Source of the DNA: Dehalococcoidia bacterium
GTDB taxonomy: Bacteria > Chloroflexota > Dehalococcoidia > Lucifugimonadales > UBA3495
DNA length: 47,500 nucleotides
Direction: 5' to 3'
Assembly (NCBI GenBank): GCA_012959605.1
Contig: DUCU01000012.1
Span: forward strand, 1 to 47,500
Numbering within the stretch: position 1 is the stretch's first letter; the number at the start of each line of letters is the position of its first letter. Below, one piece after another: positions 11,509 through 19,429 of this stretch. Position numbers and translations under genes: made by a program. Below the pieces are notes generated by a model. It had not been told where the DNA came from. It saw only the letters and a program-made list of their open reading frames with translations, and did no database searches.

Positions 11509-12039
11509 ATGGCTCGGATTAAGTTGGTGCCTACGGAGGATTTGCCGCCTAGAATGCGGGAGATCGCCAAAGGCGCTGAGGCTCATAAATTAAACCCTGC
11601 CATCTTTCAGGCGGCTGGGAACCTGCCGGACGCCTACGAGGCCTTCTGGGACTTTTACGGTCCACTAAAACTGGAAGGATTGCTCGAACAGCGACTTAAA
11701 GAGCTGGTCCGGCTCAAAATTGCCGACGCAAACGGATGCGCGACTTGAAAACTGGGTAGGGCTGTACCGGCGGTGCAGCAGGGAATGACCGAGGAGATGA
11801 TTGCCAGCCTTGCTGATGTGGAGACTGCTGACATCACTGACCGCGAGAAGCTCGCGGTCCATTTCGCCCAGCGTATGGCCACCGACCACCACAGTATGGA
11901 TGACGATTTCTTCACCAATCTTAGAGCCGAGTTCACAGATCCGGAGATATTTGAGTTGGGCATGATTGCCGGCCAGTTCATTGGTTATGGCCGGCTGATC
12001 TCGATCCTGGACTTGGAAAACCCCCACCAGCCAGACTAA
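11509..12039 (+). CDS. AhpD/carboxymuconolactone decarboxylase-like protein, probable selenoprotein (Sec80)
   Basis: 176 aa if the in-frame TGA at 11746-11748 is read as selenocysteine; otherwise translation stops at 79 aa. The frame is open on both sides of the TGA and ends at TAA 12037-12039. The N-terminal half (LVRLKIADANGCAT) is the usual approach to the AhpD/CMD redox site, with C77-A-T-U80 where relatives have CxxC. After the TGA the helical CMD pattern continues (GMTEEMIASL, DREKLAVHFAQRMA, then the C-terminal helix). A hairpin suited to a bacterial SECIS follows the TGA at 11761-11779. CMD-fold proteins act as thiol peroxidases/reductases or decarboxylases. The alternatives are a recent Cys-to-stop point mutation or a sequencing error. 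No sel genes lie in this window. Confidence 0.72.
11761..11779 (+). promoter_or_regulatory. Candidate bacterial SECIS hairpin
   Basis: An 8-bp stem pairs 11761-11768 with 11772-11779 and includes one G-U pair. Its 3-nt apical loop is GGC at 11769-11771. The loop begins 20 nt after the TGA (11746-11748). Bacterial SECIS elements recognised by SelB typically have the apical loop about 16-37 nt downstream of UGA and a G in the first two loop positions; both hold here. Pairing was worked out by eye, without free-energy calculation. Confidence 0.65.
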
Positions 12040-12059
12040 CAATCGCAGGAAGATTCGAA

Positions 12060-12518
12060 ATGACCACGTCTAACAGCCCTACAGATGCCATGCGAGAACG
12101 ACTCCGAAAGTTGATCCCTGAGGGCGGCAAAGACGGCCCCACCCAGGGTGTGAACCACATAGCGGTGTTTGCCAAGGACCTGGAAACGACTGCCAAGTTC
12201 TATGAAGAGATCATGGATATGCCGGTGGTCAGTGTTGCTCCCAACCGCGACGTGGAAGAGTCCACCCACATGAACGTGGCCATAGGCAACGGCATGCGCC
12301 TGTCGTTCTTCGATTTCCCCCATGTGCCGCGCCTGCGTAAGAAAGCCCCGGAGGGAGTGGGCAACGTTATGCACATTGCCCTTCCCATTGCCAGGAACAG
12401 TTTCCTGGACATCAAGGGGCGTTGTGACCAGGCCAAGATCAAGTATCAGGAGGTCGGCGGCGCCATCTACGTCAAAGACCCCAACGGTCTGGCCATTGAG
12501 TTAATGCCCTTTGACTAG
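12060..12518 (+). CDS. VOC family (glyoxalase/extradiol dioxygenase-fold) protein
   Basis: 152-aa single-domain vicinal-oxygen-chelate protein. It has the beta-alpha-beta-beta-beta pattern, with likely metal ligands H33 (VNHIAVFAKD), H105 (VMHIAL) and E147 (LAIELMP). The C-terminal block DPNGLAIELMP is typical of the family. It starts 20 bp after the AhpD-like gene, with AGGA upstream, so the two are probably co-transcribed. VOC members include glyoxalases, epimerases and ring-cleavage dioxygenases; which one this is cannot be told. It is the last gene of the plus-strand group and is followed by a strong terminator. Confidence 0.85.
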   Translation: MTTSNSPTDAMRERLRKLIPEGGKDGPTQGVNHIAVFAKDLETTAKFYEEIMDMPVVSVAPNRDVEESTHMNVAIGNGMRLSFFDFPHVPRLRKKAPEGVGNVMHIALPIARNSFLDIKGRCDQAKIKYQEVGGAIYVKDPNGLAIELMPFD

Positions 12519-12573
12519 GTGTCGCGGTTGTCGGGCATCAGCCTCTGCAACGATGACCACTGGTCACGTAAAT

Positions 12574-12654
12574 GTCATTCTGAGGAATGCCGCAGGCCGA
12601 CGAAGAATCTACCAGTCCCGAACCTGGCAGACCGTTCGCTCCACTCAGGGTGAC
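12574..12654. repeat. Intergenic repeat-like element with inverted ends
   Basis: The ends GTCATTCTGAG (12574-12584) and CTCAGGGTGAC (12644-12654) are inverted with two mismatches. Between them lies non-coding sequence. It resembles dispersed intergenic elements common in Chloroflexota genomes. A related end motif (GTCACCCTGAG) recurs near 43013. Confidence 0.5.
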
Positions 12655-12693
12655 GTAATCCAGCCAGCAAACCCAGCACAAAAGCCAAGACTG

Positions 12694-12725
12694 AAAAGGC
12701 GTCTCGTTTAATCGGGACGCCTTTT
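12694..12725. terminator. Bidirectional intrinsic terminator between convergent genes
   Basis: AAAAGGCGTCTCG (12694-12706) pairs with CGGGACGCCTTTT (12713-12725) with one G-U pair and a 6-nt loop. T-runs are present at the 3' side in both directions. It sits between the plus-strand VOC gene and the minus-strand aminotransferase gene, so it can end both transcripts. Confidence 0.85.
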
Positions 12726-12741
12726 GTATTTGTTCCAGCCT

Positions 12742-12770
12742 CCCGCTCGTCTTGAGCCAGTCGAAGGGCC
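12742..12770. repeat. Copy of a short dispersed intergenic motif
   Basis: Read on the minus strand it contains CCCTTCGACTGGCTCAAGAC followed by GAGCGGG. It matches, with a few changes, the copies at 25459-25486, 37784-37813 and 37840-37864. It lies in the 3' intergenic region between the terminator at 12694 and the aminotransferase gene. Confidence 0.55.
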
Positions 12771-12841
12771 GCACTAGCCATGTAGCTGTTGCTGGGCAGG
12801 CTTGTCTAGATGCAGGATTGTTGCAGATGTAAATCAAGACG

Positions 12842-14035
12842 TTACGCGGGAAAAACTTTGCGTTGGTCTAGAATCTTGGCGAACTCTGCAACACCGTCAC
12901 GGATGGTCTCGATGGTCGGATGCCCAAAGCAGAGCCGTACGTAGTTGGACCCTTCACCGGTTGGCGAGAACTGGGAGCCGTTGTAGTAGCTGACCCCATC
13001 TTCAAATACCTCTTCCTGCACTGCGGCAAGGTCGGTGCCCTCCGGGAATTTAATCCACATGTAGAGGCCACCCTGGGGGACAGTCCAGGTCACAGCGCTG
13101 CCAAAGTTCTCACCTAGGGCGGCGACCATGGCGTCGCGCTTGGCGATCAACGCCTGGTTTTGCTCTTCAATGTGGCGGTTGATATTTCCCTTCATGAATT
13201 CGGCGATTGTGAGGGCGGTGAACTGGCTGACCGCACCGCCTGACTTAAAGCTCCAGGCTCGGGCAATGACATCTTTGGAGGCGACCAAGTAGCCCATGCG
13301 CATGCCAGGGGCGATGATCTTGGAGAACGAACCCACGTAGATCACCCGTCCGGTCTCATCAAGAGAATGGAACGATGTTACGTCTTCGCCCTCAAAGCGT
13401 AGGTCGGCGTAGCAGTCATCTTCAAATACCGGGATGCCGTGCTTGCCAGTGACTTCCAGCACCTGTTTGCGGCGTTCCAGGCTCATGGTCCAGCCCATGG
13501 GGTTTTGGAACGCTGGGATGGTGTAGAGGTATTTGACCTTTTTGCCGGCGGCTTTCTGCTCGGTGATGACCTTGTCTAAGTCTTCCGGTATCAGACCGTC
13601 ATCGTCGCATTTAATGGCGACGCAGTCTGCTCCGTAGCGGCGCAACTGGTTCAAAGTTCCCAGGTAGACAAATTCTTCAACTAAGACCACGTCGCCGGGG
13701 TTGGTCAGGGCTTGGATCACAATCCCGATGGCCTCTCCGGAGCCGGAGGTCAGGACCATGTCGTCGGCGGTCACGGTCATGTTTCGCTCGCGGCTCAGCT
13801 TCTCAGCCACCAATTTTCTCAGTTCAGGGTCACCGGAGGGAGAGGAATAGTAGGCGAGGTCTTTGCCCTCGCGCTCGAATCCGGTTCTGACTGCGTCAAT
13901 CAATTCTTCTAAAGGCAGAGTCCCTGGGTCAGGGTAGGCCACTGCGAAGTCGTACTTGGAATGGCGTACTGCGCCTGGACCGGCGTCCCTGGAATCGGCT
14001 GAGAATAAGTCGCCATAATTGAATTGATCGGCCAT
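12842..14035 (-). CDS. PLP-dependent aminotransferase, class I/II (MocR/LysN-like fold-type I)
   Basis: 397 aa. PLP residues are visible: K239 in VGSFSKIIAPGMRMGY (Schiff-base lysine followed by the phosphate-binding Arg), N178 in FQNPMG, and D206 with Y209 in FEDDCY. The SxSGSGEAIG block near residue 97 binds the cofactor phosphate. The overall pattern resembles 2-aminoadipate and aromatic/branched-chain aminotransferases of the LysN type rather than AspC; the amino-acid specificity is unknown. The ATG has AGAGG 7-9 nt upstream. The small unknown gene at 14083-14418 lies 47 bp upstream on the same strand and probably shares the transcript. The bidirectional terminator at 12694 ends it. Confidence 0.9.
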   Translation of the reverse strand: MADQFNYGDLFSADSRDAGPGAVRHSKYDFAVAYPDPGTLPLEELIDAVRTGFEREGKDLAYYSSPSGDPELRKLVAEKLSRERNMTVTADDMVLTSGSGEAIGIVIQALTNPGDVVLVEEFVYLGTLNQLRRYGADCVAIKCDDDGLIPEDLDKVITEQKAAGKKVKYLYTIPAFQNPMGWTMSLERRKQVLEVTGKHGIPVFEDDCYADLRFEGEDVTSFHSLDETGRVIYVGSFSKIIAPGMRMGYLVASKDVIARAWSFKSGGAVSQFTALTIAEFMKGNINRHIEEQNQALIAKRDAMVAALGENFGSAVTWTVPQGGLYMWIKFPEGTDLAAVQEEVFEDGVSYYNGSQFSPTGEGSNYVRLCFGHPTIETIRDGVAEFAKILDQRKVFPA

Positions 14036-14082
14036 GGTTTACCTCTTAAATGTTGTCGGGCCCTGTTCTCGGGAATTCCCGG

Positions 14083-14418
14083 TTAGTACAGGTCTTCGTC
14101 GCTGAAGAATGGCTTTTCTGCGTCTGGGTTGGTCTGGCCAAGAATGCGGTCGGTGTTCAGCAGGCCGGCCCTGTTCCAGAGGACGAGGATAGCGCGATTC
14201 AGCAGGTTCTTGGGTATGGCGATGTGGCGTCCGTGTTTAACAGTCAGCCACGCTCCGTGTCCAGCGGCGAAATACGCCTCCATGAACGGAGTTGGTTCCT
14301 GTTCTGCGGACGCAGATTCTAGGATGTCTGCGGGTGCATCAGCGCAGGTCATCTCCGGATTATCGACAGCCATCTGGATGTATTGGTCTTGGGCTTCCCG
14401 TGTCATCGGTTCAGGCAT
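14083..14418 (-). CDS. Hypothetical protein, 111 aa
   Basis: No family is recognised. The protein is soluble, with an acidic N-terminal half (residues 1-45, rich in Glu, Asp and Ala) and a more basic, helical C-terminal half (HGRHIAIPKNLLNRAILVLW). No signal peptide or membrane segment is seen. The start could be the ATG at 14418 or the one four codons later (MTREAQ); neither has a good ribosome binding site. It is placed just upstream of the aminotransferase gene, which is the only hint of a role. The ORF could be spurious, but its length, same-strand position and plausible protein composition favour a real gene. Confidence 0.5.
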   Translation of the reverse strand: MPEPMTREAQDQYIQMAVDNPEMTCADAPADILESASAEQEPTPFMEAYFAAGHGAWLTVKHGRHIAIPKNLLNRAILVLWNRAGLLNTDRILGQTNPDAEKPFFSDEDLY

Positions 14419-14512
14419 AAGTCAGTTATTGTTACCGAGTTTAAAGGTTGGAATTAGGTGGAGTAAAAAATGAGGAACAGCGTTTGTTGGGGCTAAAAAT
14501 CCCCAAAAACAA

Positions 14513-14544
14513 CCTTGGCGGAGACCTTTACGGCTCCGCCAAGG
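14513..14544 (-). terminator. Intrinsic terminator of the NHL gene
   Basis: CCTTGGCGGAG (14513-14523) and CTCCGCCAAGG (14534-14544) form a perfect 11-bp stem. On the minus strand the stem is followed by TTGTTTTTGGGGATTTTT. It lies about 60 bp past the stop of the minus-strand NHL gene. Confidence 0.75.
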
Positions 14545-14605
14545 ATTGGTTGCTATTTGATGATTATATTGAGTTGCCGACAGCTGAAGCTGTCAGTCTC
14601 AAGAA

Positions 14606-15667
14606 TCAGAGATTTAGCTGCGGTACCAGGTAGCCAGAAGTCTTCGAGTAAATCTGGACTCGGCTCCGTTGGGTGTCTGCAACCATGAGGCGGTTGTTGG
14701 CGCTGTCCCATTCCACAGCTGTGGGCTGGGCAAACGTCCATTCCGGTTCAGTGGAGCGAACTTCCCGGCGGCGCTTGGCGTAGTCAGCGTTGGCGTCTAC
14801 TGTCATCTGGGCCCACTGTGAAAGCTGTTGGGCATCACCGACCAAGGCAGTCAAGAACTGTCCTTCAGCGGTGAAGATGTGGACTCGGCCACGGTCCCAA
14901 GCATTCTTGGACCAGTCGCAGATGTAGATGTCGCCATCGGAGTCTACGGCCACGTCGGTTGGGTTGGTCAGTTCTCCGCGTTTGTTGCCGGGGCGGCCAA
15001 TTTGGAGTTCAAACTTGCCGTCGGCTGAGAACTTCTGTACACGGTGGTTGCCAAAATCGGCTACGTATACTTTGCCGTCGTTGTCGATTGTGATGCCCCA
15101 AGGGCCATTAAACTGTCCGTCACTGACTCCCTGGTTCCCGAAGGAGCTGATGAAAGTGCCGTCGTTCTTGAACATCCGAACCTGGTGGCTGCGGCTGTCC
15201 GTGACGTAGATGGTGCCATCGGTTGCGATAGCAATACCAGCAGCGCCGTTGGTATCGCCGTCGCCGGCCTGGACGGTGTCAAAAGATCGGACAAATTTGT
15301 CGTCTTTGTCGAATACTGTTACACGGTTCAGCCATTCGTCACTGACGAATACTTCGCCGTTGCTGGAAGCGATACCGGCAGGCCAAATCAGTTGGCCATC
15401 GCCGTTGCCGTAGCGGCTGAATTCACCTAGGAATTCTTCTTCGCCCCAGTTGTCGCCAATAGTTACCTTGGATATGCGCTGCCCCACACCCGTGCGGTTC
15501 CAGCCAACGTTGCTGATGCTCTCACTGCCGCGGTTGGTAATGTAGACAGTACCATCATCGGCGAATGTCAGGGAGTTGGGCCAGTTGAAGCCCATTCCAG
15601 ACTGTGAGCCGCGGCCAACGTTGTGGGTATAGTCGTAAGTGCGACCTGCCACTGTTTCCGTAAGCAT
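14606..15667 (-). CDS. NHL-repeat six-bladed beta-propeller protein
   Basis: 353 aa built of repeated NHL blades. The recurrent pattern is a Gly-Ile/Val-Ala-Asp-Gly-x-(I/V)-Y-V-A/T-D turn followed by N/S-H-R/Q-V-x-x-F (for example VYVADFGNHRVQKF and IYVTDSRSHQVRMF). At least five blades can be counted by eye. Such propellers bind ligands or partners or act as lyases. No signal peptide is visible, so a cytoplasmic location is the simple reading, although relatives are often exported. The ATG has GGAGG 6 nt upstream. It lies downstream of the DUF1501 and DUF1800 genes on the same strand, with a palindrome between, and has its own terminator. Confidence 0.85.
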   Translation of the reverse strand: MLTETVAGRTYDYTHNVGRGSQSGMGFNWPNSLTFADDGTVYITNRGSESISNVGWNRTGVGQRISKVTIGDNWGEEEFLGEFSRYGNGDGQLIWPAGIASSNGEVFVSDEWLNRVTVFDKDDKFVRSFDTVQAGDGDTNGAAGIAIATDGTIYVTDSRSHQVRMFKNDGTFISSFGNQGVSDGQFNGPWGITIDNDGKVYVADFGNHRVQKFSADGKFELQIGRPGNKRGELTNPTDVAVDSDGDIYICDWSKNAWDRGRVHIFTAEGQFLTALVGDAQQLSQWAQMTVDANADYAKRRREVRSTEPEWTFAQPTAVEWDSANNRLMVADTQRSRVQIYSKTSGYLVPQLNL

Positions 15668-15737
15668 TAATTTCCTCCGTATATAGACACCCAGTGATGA
15701 CAGGATTTCTCCTGAATGATTACTGAGGCATCTGATT

Positions 15738-15761
15738 ACGGGCGGCGCATGCGCCGCCCGT
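15738..15761. repeat. Perfect 24-bp GC-rich palindrome
   Basis: ACGGGCGGCGCA followed directly by TGCGCCGCCCGT. It lies between the DUF1501 and NHL genes, both on the minus strand. On the minus strand no T-run follows, so it may be a processing or partial-termination hairpin rather than a standard terminator. Confidence 0.7.
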
Positions 15762-15805
15762 TTATTGCTGAGATTACCAACCAGCCCAGAAGGCTAGCGG
15801 AACTC

Positions 15806-16936
15806 CTAGGCGAAGATGCCCAGCTTCTCGAAGCTGCCATCAACGATGGGCTTGCCGTCCAGACCCATCCAGTCTTCCATGATGGTGGTGTACAGGCCGC
15901 GGAAGTCGTAGTTAGGTACAACGTCCCCCTGTTCTAGGTCTTCGGACTTCATGGACGGGAACTCGCTGTACTGTCCGCCCTTGACGCCTTCACCAAACAT
16001 GAAGGCTGCTCCACCGGCGCCGTGATCGGTTCCGGAACCATTGTCATGGGTCCGTCGACCGAACTCGGTGAACATGAGGACGGAAACATTGTCACCCATG
16101 TCGTGCTCGCGGAGATCGTCCAAGAAGGCGCTCAGGCCTTCGGAAACATCCTTCCACAGTTTGTCAGCCATGCCATTCTGGTTGGAATGGCTGTCGAAGC
16201 TACCGTGGTCAACGTAGAAGATTCGTGTGCCAAAGTTGGCCATGTGCACCTGTGCGATACCCTTCAGCTTTTTGGCGATGGAGGTGTCAGGGTACTCAAC
16301 GGTGGAGGAGTACATACCAGGGGCTTTGTTCAGGATGTCAGCGCCTTCTAGGGTATCCAGGCCGGTCTGGCCCAGGTAGTCCATTACTGCGCTACTGCCG
16401 ATGGCCGGCGAGTACATCCGGGCGAAGCGGTCCAAGATCTTGGACCGCTGTTCCTTCTCAGTAATACCGGTGAGCAGGCCGTAGTTGTCTAGGTCGTCAA
16501 CTACGGCTACTGGTGTGCCGGGCAACGCCAAGGCACGGAACAAGGAAGGCCCGAAGCTGACGGTGGTCAGAACGTTTTCCTTGGTCGGGTCCAGGTCACG
16601 GGTGGCGCGGCCAAGCCAACCCTCTGTTCCCAGCTGGATGGGCTCACAGGTGTGCCAGATGTCCATCGAGCGGAAGTGAGAGCGAGGAGACTTGGGGTAA
16701 CCAATGCCATGAATGATGGCCATGTCGCCCCTGTCATACACGTTTTTCAGGGGCCCCATCTCAGGGTGGAATCCAATCTTGTCATCAATCTTGATGATGC
16801 GCTCGTCGGCAATACCAACTGTAGGGCGGGCGTCCCGGTAGATAGGGTCGGCGTAGGGAATAACTGTGTTCAAGTAGTCATTTCCTCCCGACAACTGGAA
16901 TACTACCAGTACTGGGTCTTTTTTTGTGCTTGTCAT
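15806..16936 (-). CDS. DUF1501 family protein
   Basis: 376 aa with the DUF1501 signature: LSGGNDYLNTVIPYAD near the N-terminus (15-30), a histidine-containing YVDHGSFDSH block (241-250), and FTEFGRRTHDNGSGTDHG (289-306). The family belongs to the alkaline phosphatase/sulfatase-like fold; its biochemical role is not known. Family members normally begin with a Tat signal (twin Arg), but here the protein starts right at the domain (MTSTKKDPVL), with no signal. AGGAG lies 11 nt before the ATG, a slightly long spacing. It is 38 bp downstream of the DUF1800 gene; these two families are habitual neighbours and are thought to act together. Confidence 0.92.
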   Translation of the reverse strand: MTSTKKDPVLVVFQLSGGNDYLNTVIPYADPIYRDARPTVGIADERIIKIDDKIGFHPEMGPLKNVYDRGDMAIIHGIGYPKSPRSHFRSMDIWHTCEPIQLGTEGWLGRATRDLDPTKENVLTTVSFGPSLFRALALPGTPVAVVDDLDNYGLLTGITEKEQRSKILDRFARMYSPAIGSSAVMDYLGQTGLDTLEGADILNKAPGMYSSTVEYPDTSIAKKLKGIAQVHMANFGTRIFYVDHGSFDSHSNQNGMADKLWKDVSEGLSAFLDDLREHDMGDNVSVLMFTEFGRRTHDNGSGTDHGAGGAAFMFGEGVKGGQYSEFPSMKSEDLEQGDVVPNYDFRGLYTTIMEDWMGLDGKPIVDGSFEKLGIFA

Positions 16937-16974
16937 GTGTTAGCTATCTCCTGATATCAAGGCGTACGGGCGAT

Positions 16975-18378
16975 TTAGGCGTACTGGTATTCGCGCAGTG
17001 AAACGATCAGTTGCAGCAGCTCGGATACCCGTACAGTGGATTTTTCAATATTGTCCGCTGAGTCCCAGGAGAAGTCGCCGGCTTCACCGATGAAGCCCAC
17101 CAACTCAACGTGGCTCTCAGGATTGACCTCTAGAGGTCCCATCAGGTCCAGACAGCCGTCGACGATGGCCTCAGGTGTGGTGTCACCCTTGGCAATCAGG
17201 CGGTCAACCATGTTCCGGATACCGGGGCGGGAGACGTCACCAACCAACTCGGCGGTGAAGTTGACGCGGCGCATCAGGGAACCGCTGTTGATCCACTCAG
17301 CGCCGGTGTGCCAACCCTCAACGCTAGGCGGGTTCAGCAGGTCTTGGCCCATGTAGTTGGGCTGGCGGGACAGGTCACCAATGCCAGGAGCGGGGAATTC
17401 GGCGCCGCCGACCATCCTGAGGGTACCAACCACCACTTCGGTGGGGTTCTTCAGGCGCTCGAAGCGGGAATTCTTGAAGAAGTCAGAGTTGAACAGGACA
17501 CGCAGGGCCGAACGCATGTCGTAGTTGTTGTTTAGGAGAGTGTTGGCCAATAGGTCAACAGCTTCCGGGTCGCGGGGCGGGGTCACCGACCAAGCGGGAA
17601 CCTGAGCCTCGTCAGCCACGAAGAAGTTGTAGAGGTGACGGGCAATGAAGCCGGCGCATGCTGGGTCATCAGTGATGAACTTGATGATGTCTTCGCCGTT
17701 GTGATTGCCGGTGTGCCCCAAGAAGGTCTTTTCGCTGTCGTCGTGGTCCTCTTCTTTGTAGTCGAAGAACCAGTCGTGACGGCCAATGGGGCCACGGGGG
17801 AGCTTGGGCTCAATGGTCCAGCCGGTGAAGGCGCGGGAGCAGTCCCGTACGTCGTCTTCTGTGTAGTTGCCTACGCCCATGCTGAAGAGTTCCAGCAGTT
17901 CACGGCCCCAGTTCTCGTTGACCGCATCGGCATGGTTGTCGTTGTTGTCCAGCCAGTAAATCATGGCTGGGTCTTTGGCCATTGCAAGGAGCAGTTCGCG
18001 GAAATCACCCATTCCCTGGTTACGGAACTTGACGATCATGTCCATTACATCGTCGTAGTGGTCAACCTTGGAAACGCCGGTGGCAAAGATTCCATGCCAG
18101 AAAAGGGACATCTTCTCTTCCAGGGGGCGCTTGGTGTTTACCAAGTCATGCAACCACTCGGCTGCACCCATGCCGGGAAGGGTGCCGGGACGCCAGGTCC
18201 AAGGGTGGAAGCGCTGCATTTCGTTACGGTCCAGTTCTTCATGCTCTTCTGAGCTTAGAAGTTCTTCAACCGTGGCTTCGTAGCCCTTTGCTACACGAGC
18301 TTCTAGCTCGTCACGGGTGGCGCCAAATCCAGCGCGGCGCATAAGGTGGGCCATTAAGGCGATATCTTGGTCACTCAT
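16975..18378 (-). CDS. DUF1800 family protein
   Basis: 467 aa. Family landmarks are HLMRRAGFGAT (11-21), SLFWHGIFAT (91-100), and NWGRELLELFSMG (156-168) followed by TEDDVRDCSRAFTGW. DUF1800 proteins are of unknown function and usually occur with DUF1501, as here. No signal peptide or membrane helix is evident at the N-terminus. The ATG is preceded by GAGGAG at 4 nt. It is the first gene of a DUF1800-DUF1501-NHL run on the minus strand. The 286-bp gap to the divergent SDR should hold its promoter, but no convincing hexamer pair was seen. Confidence 0.92.
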   Translation of the reverse strand: MSDQDIALMAHLMRRAGFGATRDELEARVAKGYEATVEELLSSEEHEELDRNEMQRFHPWTWRPGTLPGMGAAEWLHDLVNTKRPLEEKMSLFWHGIFATGVSKVDHYDDVMDMIVKFRNQGMGDFRELLLAMAKDPAMIYWLDNNDNHADAVNENWGRELLELFSMGVGNYTEDDVRDCSRAFTGWTIEPKLPRGPIGRHDWFFDYKEEDHDDSEKTFLGHTGNHNGEDIIKFITDDPACAGFIARHLYNFFVADEAQVPAWSVTPPRDPEAVDLLANTLLNNNYDMRSALRVLFNSDFFKNSRFERLKNPTEVVVGTLRMVGGAEFPAPGIGDLSRQPNYMGQDLLNPPSVEGWHTGAEWINSGSLMRRVNFTAELVGDVSRPGIRNMVDRLIAKGDTTPEAIVDGCLDLMGPLEVNPESHVELVGFIGEAGDFSWDSADNIEKSTVRVSELLQLIVSLREYQYA

Positions 18379-18664
18379 ATTGCTCCTCTCATTCGGTGAT
18401 GCTTAATAATTACAAACATACCGGATTAATATCCAGGGGGCGGGTTAATTCCAGGCACATCTCTGCCTATGATTCTAGTAACATATCTTAGTGGTGATTG
18501 GAATTCATTGTCAATAACTAACAAATAATCATTTTGCTTTAGGCGTTAAGTTCTTTTGGGCCTATATTGAGTCTGGATACCCTATAGGTTTAGACTTTAA
18601 ACTCAACGAATCATCAATAGTTTGCCGACGTAGGCGCTAAGAATTCACTGAAAAGGGGGCGAAA

Positions 18665-19414
18665 ATGCGATTAGAAGGAAAGGTTGCACTGATTACCGGA
18701 GCGGCCCGAGGCCAAGGAGCTGCTGAAGCGCGGATGTTTGCCAAGGAGGGCGCCAAGGTTGTCCTGGCTGACGTTTCAGATCCAGAAGGCACTGCGGTTG
18801 CGGCTGAGATCGCTGAAGCAGGCGGCGATGCCATATTCGTACATCTGGACGTGACCAATGAAGATGAGTGGGACGCCGCAATCAATTCTACCGTGGCCAG
18901 TTTTGGGAAATTGGACATTCTAGTGAACAATGCTGGTATCTGGCGGCGGGGCCACGTTTTGGAGACATCTGTTGAACAGTGGGACGATATCTTGGACATC
19001 AATGCCAAGGGTGTGTTCCTAGGTACAAAAGCCGCCATTCCGGAGATGCGTAAGGCGGGCGGCGGCTCCATCATCAATATATCTTCCACCGCCGGCCTGG
19101 TGGGAAGTCGCACCAGCGCTGCTTACTCAGCATCCAAAGGCGCCGTGCGCATTTTCAGTAAATCCACGGCCATCCAGTACGCCGCTGAAGGCATCAGGGC
19201 CAACTCCATCCACCCGGGGCCGATCGACACCGATATGGGAGACCAGGTCTGGCCCGACGCCGAGAGCAAAGAGCGGACCATGAATCGTGTCGCATTGTCT
19301 CGTATCGGCACCGCCGAGGACGTTGCCTACGGCGCGTTATATCTGGCGTCGGATGAGTCTTCTTTTGTAACAGGCTCCGAGTTGGTAATAGATGGCGGAG
19401 TAACGGCTCAGTAA
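18665..19414 (+). CDS. SDR family oxidoreductase
   Basis: 249-aa classical short-chain dehydrogenase/reductase. The cofactor motif is TGAARGQG (11-18). D36 after the second strand (VLADV) favours NAD(H). NNAG is at 88-91, and the catalytic set is Ser140/141, Y154 and K158 (YSASK). The C-terminal block FVTGSELVIDGGVTAQ is typical. A GGGGG ribosome binding site precedes the ATG. It closely resembles the three tandem SDRs at 44213-46573 in length and motifs, so they are probably one paralogous family. The substrate is unknown. It converges with the MmgE/PrpD gene 15 bp away. Confidence 0.93.
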   Translation: MRLEGKVALITGAARGQGAAEARMFAKEGAKVVLADVSDPEGTAVAAEIAEAGGDAIFVHLDVTNEDEWDAAINSTVASFGKLDILVNNAGIWRRGHVLETSVEQWDDILDINAKGVFLGTKAAIPEMRKAGGGSIINISSTAGLVGSRTSAAYSASKGAVRIFSKSTAIQYAAEGIRANSIHPGPIDTDMGDQVWPDAESKERTMNRVALSRIGTAEDVAYGALYLASDESSFVTGSELVIDGGVTAQ

Positions 19415-19429
19415 CCTCAGTCTGGTGGA

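Noticed and set aside
15738-15761. The 24-bp palindrome as a standard terminator
   Set aside because: Strong stem, but no T-run follows on the minus strand where the flanking genes are transcribed; kept only as a palindrome.
17635-18252. 205-codon plus-strand ORF
   Set aside because: Antisense shadow of the DUF1800 gene, whose family motifs are unmistakable on the other strand.
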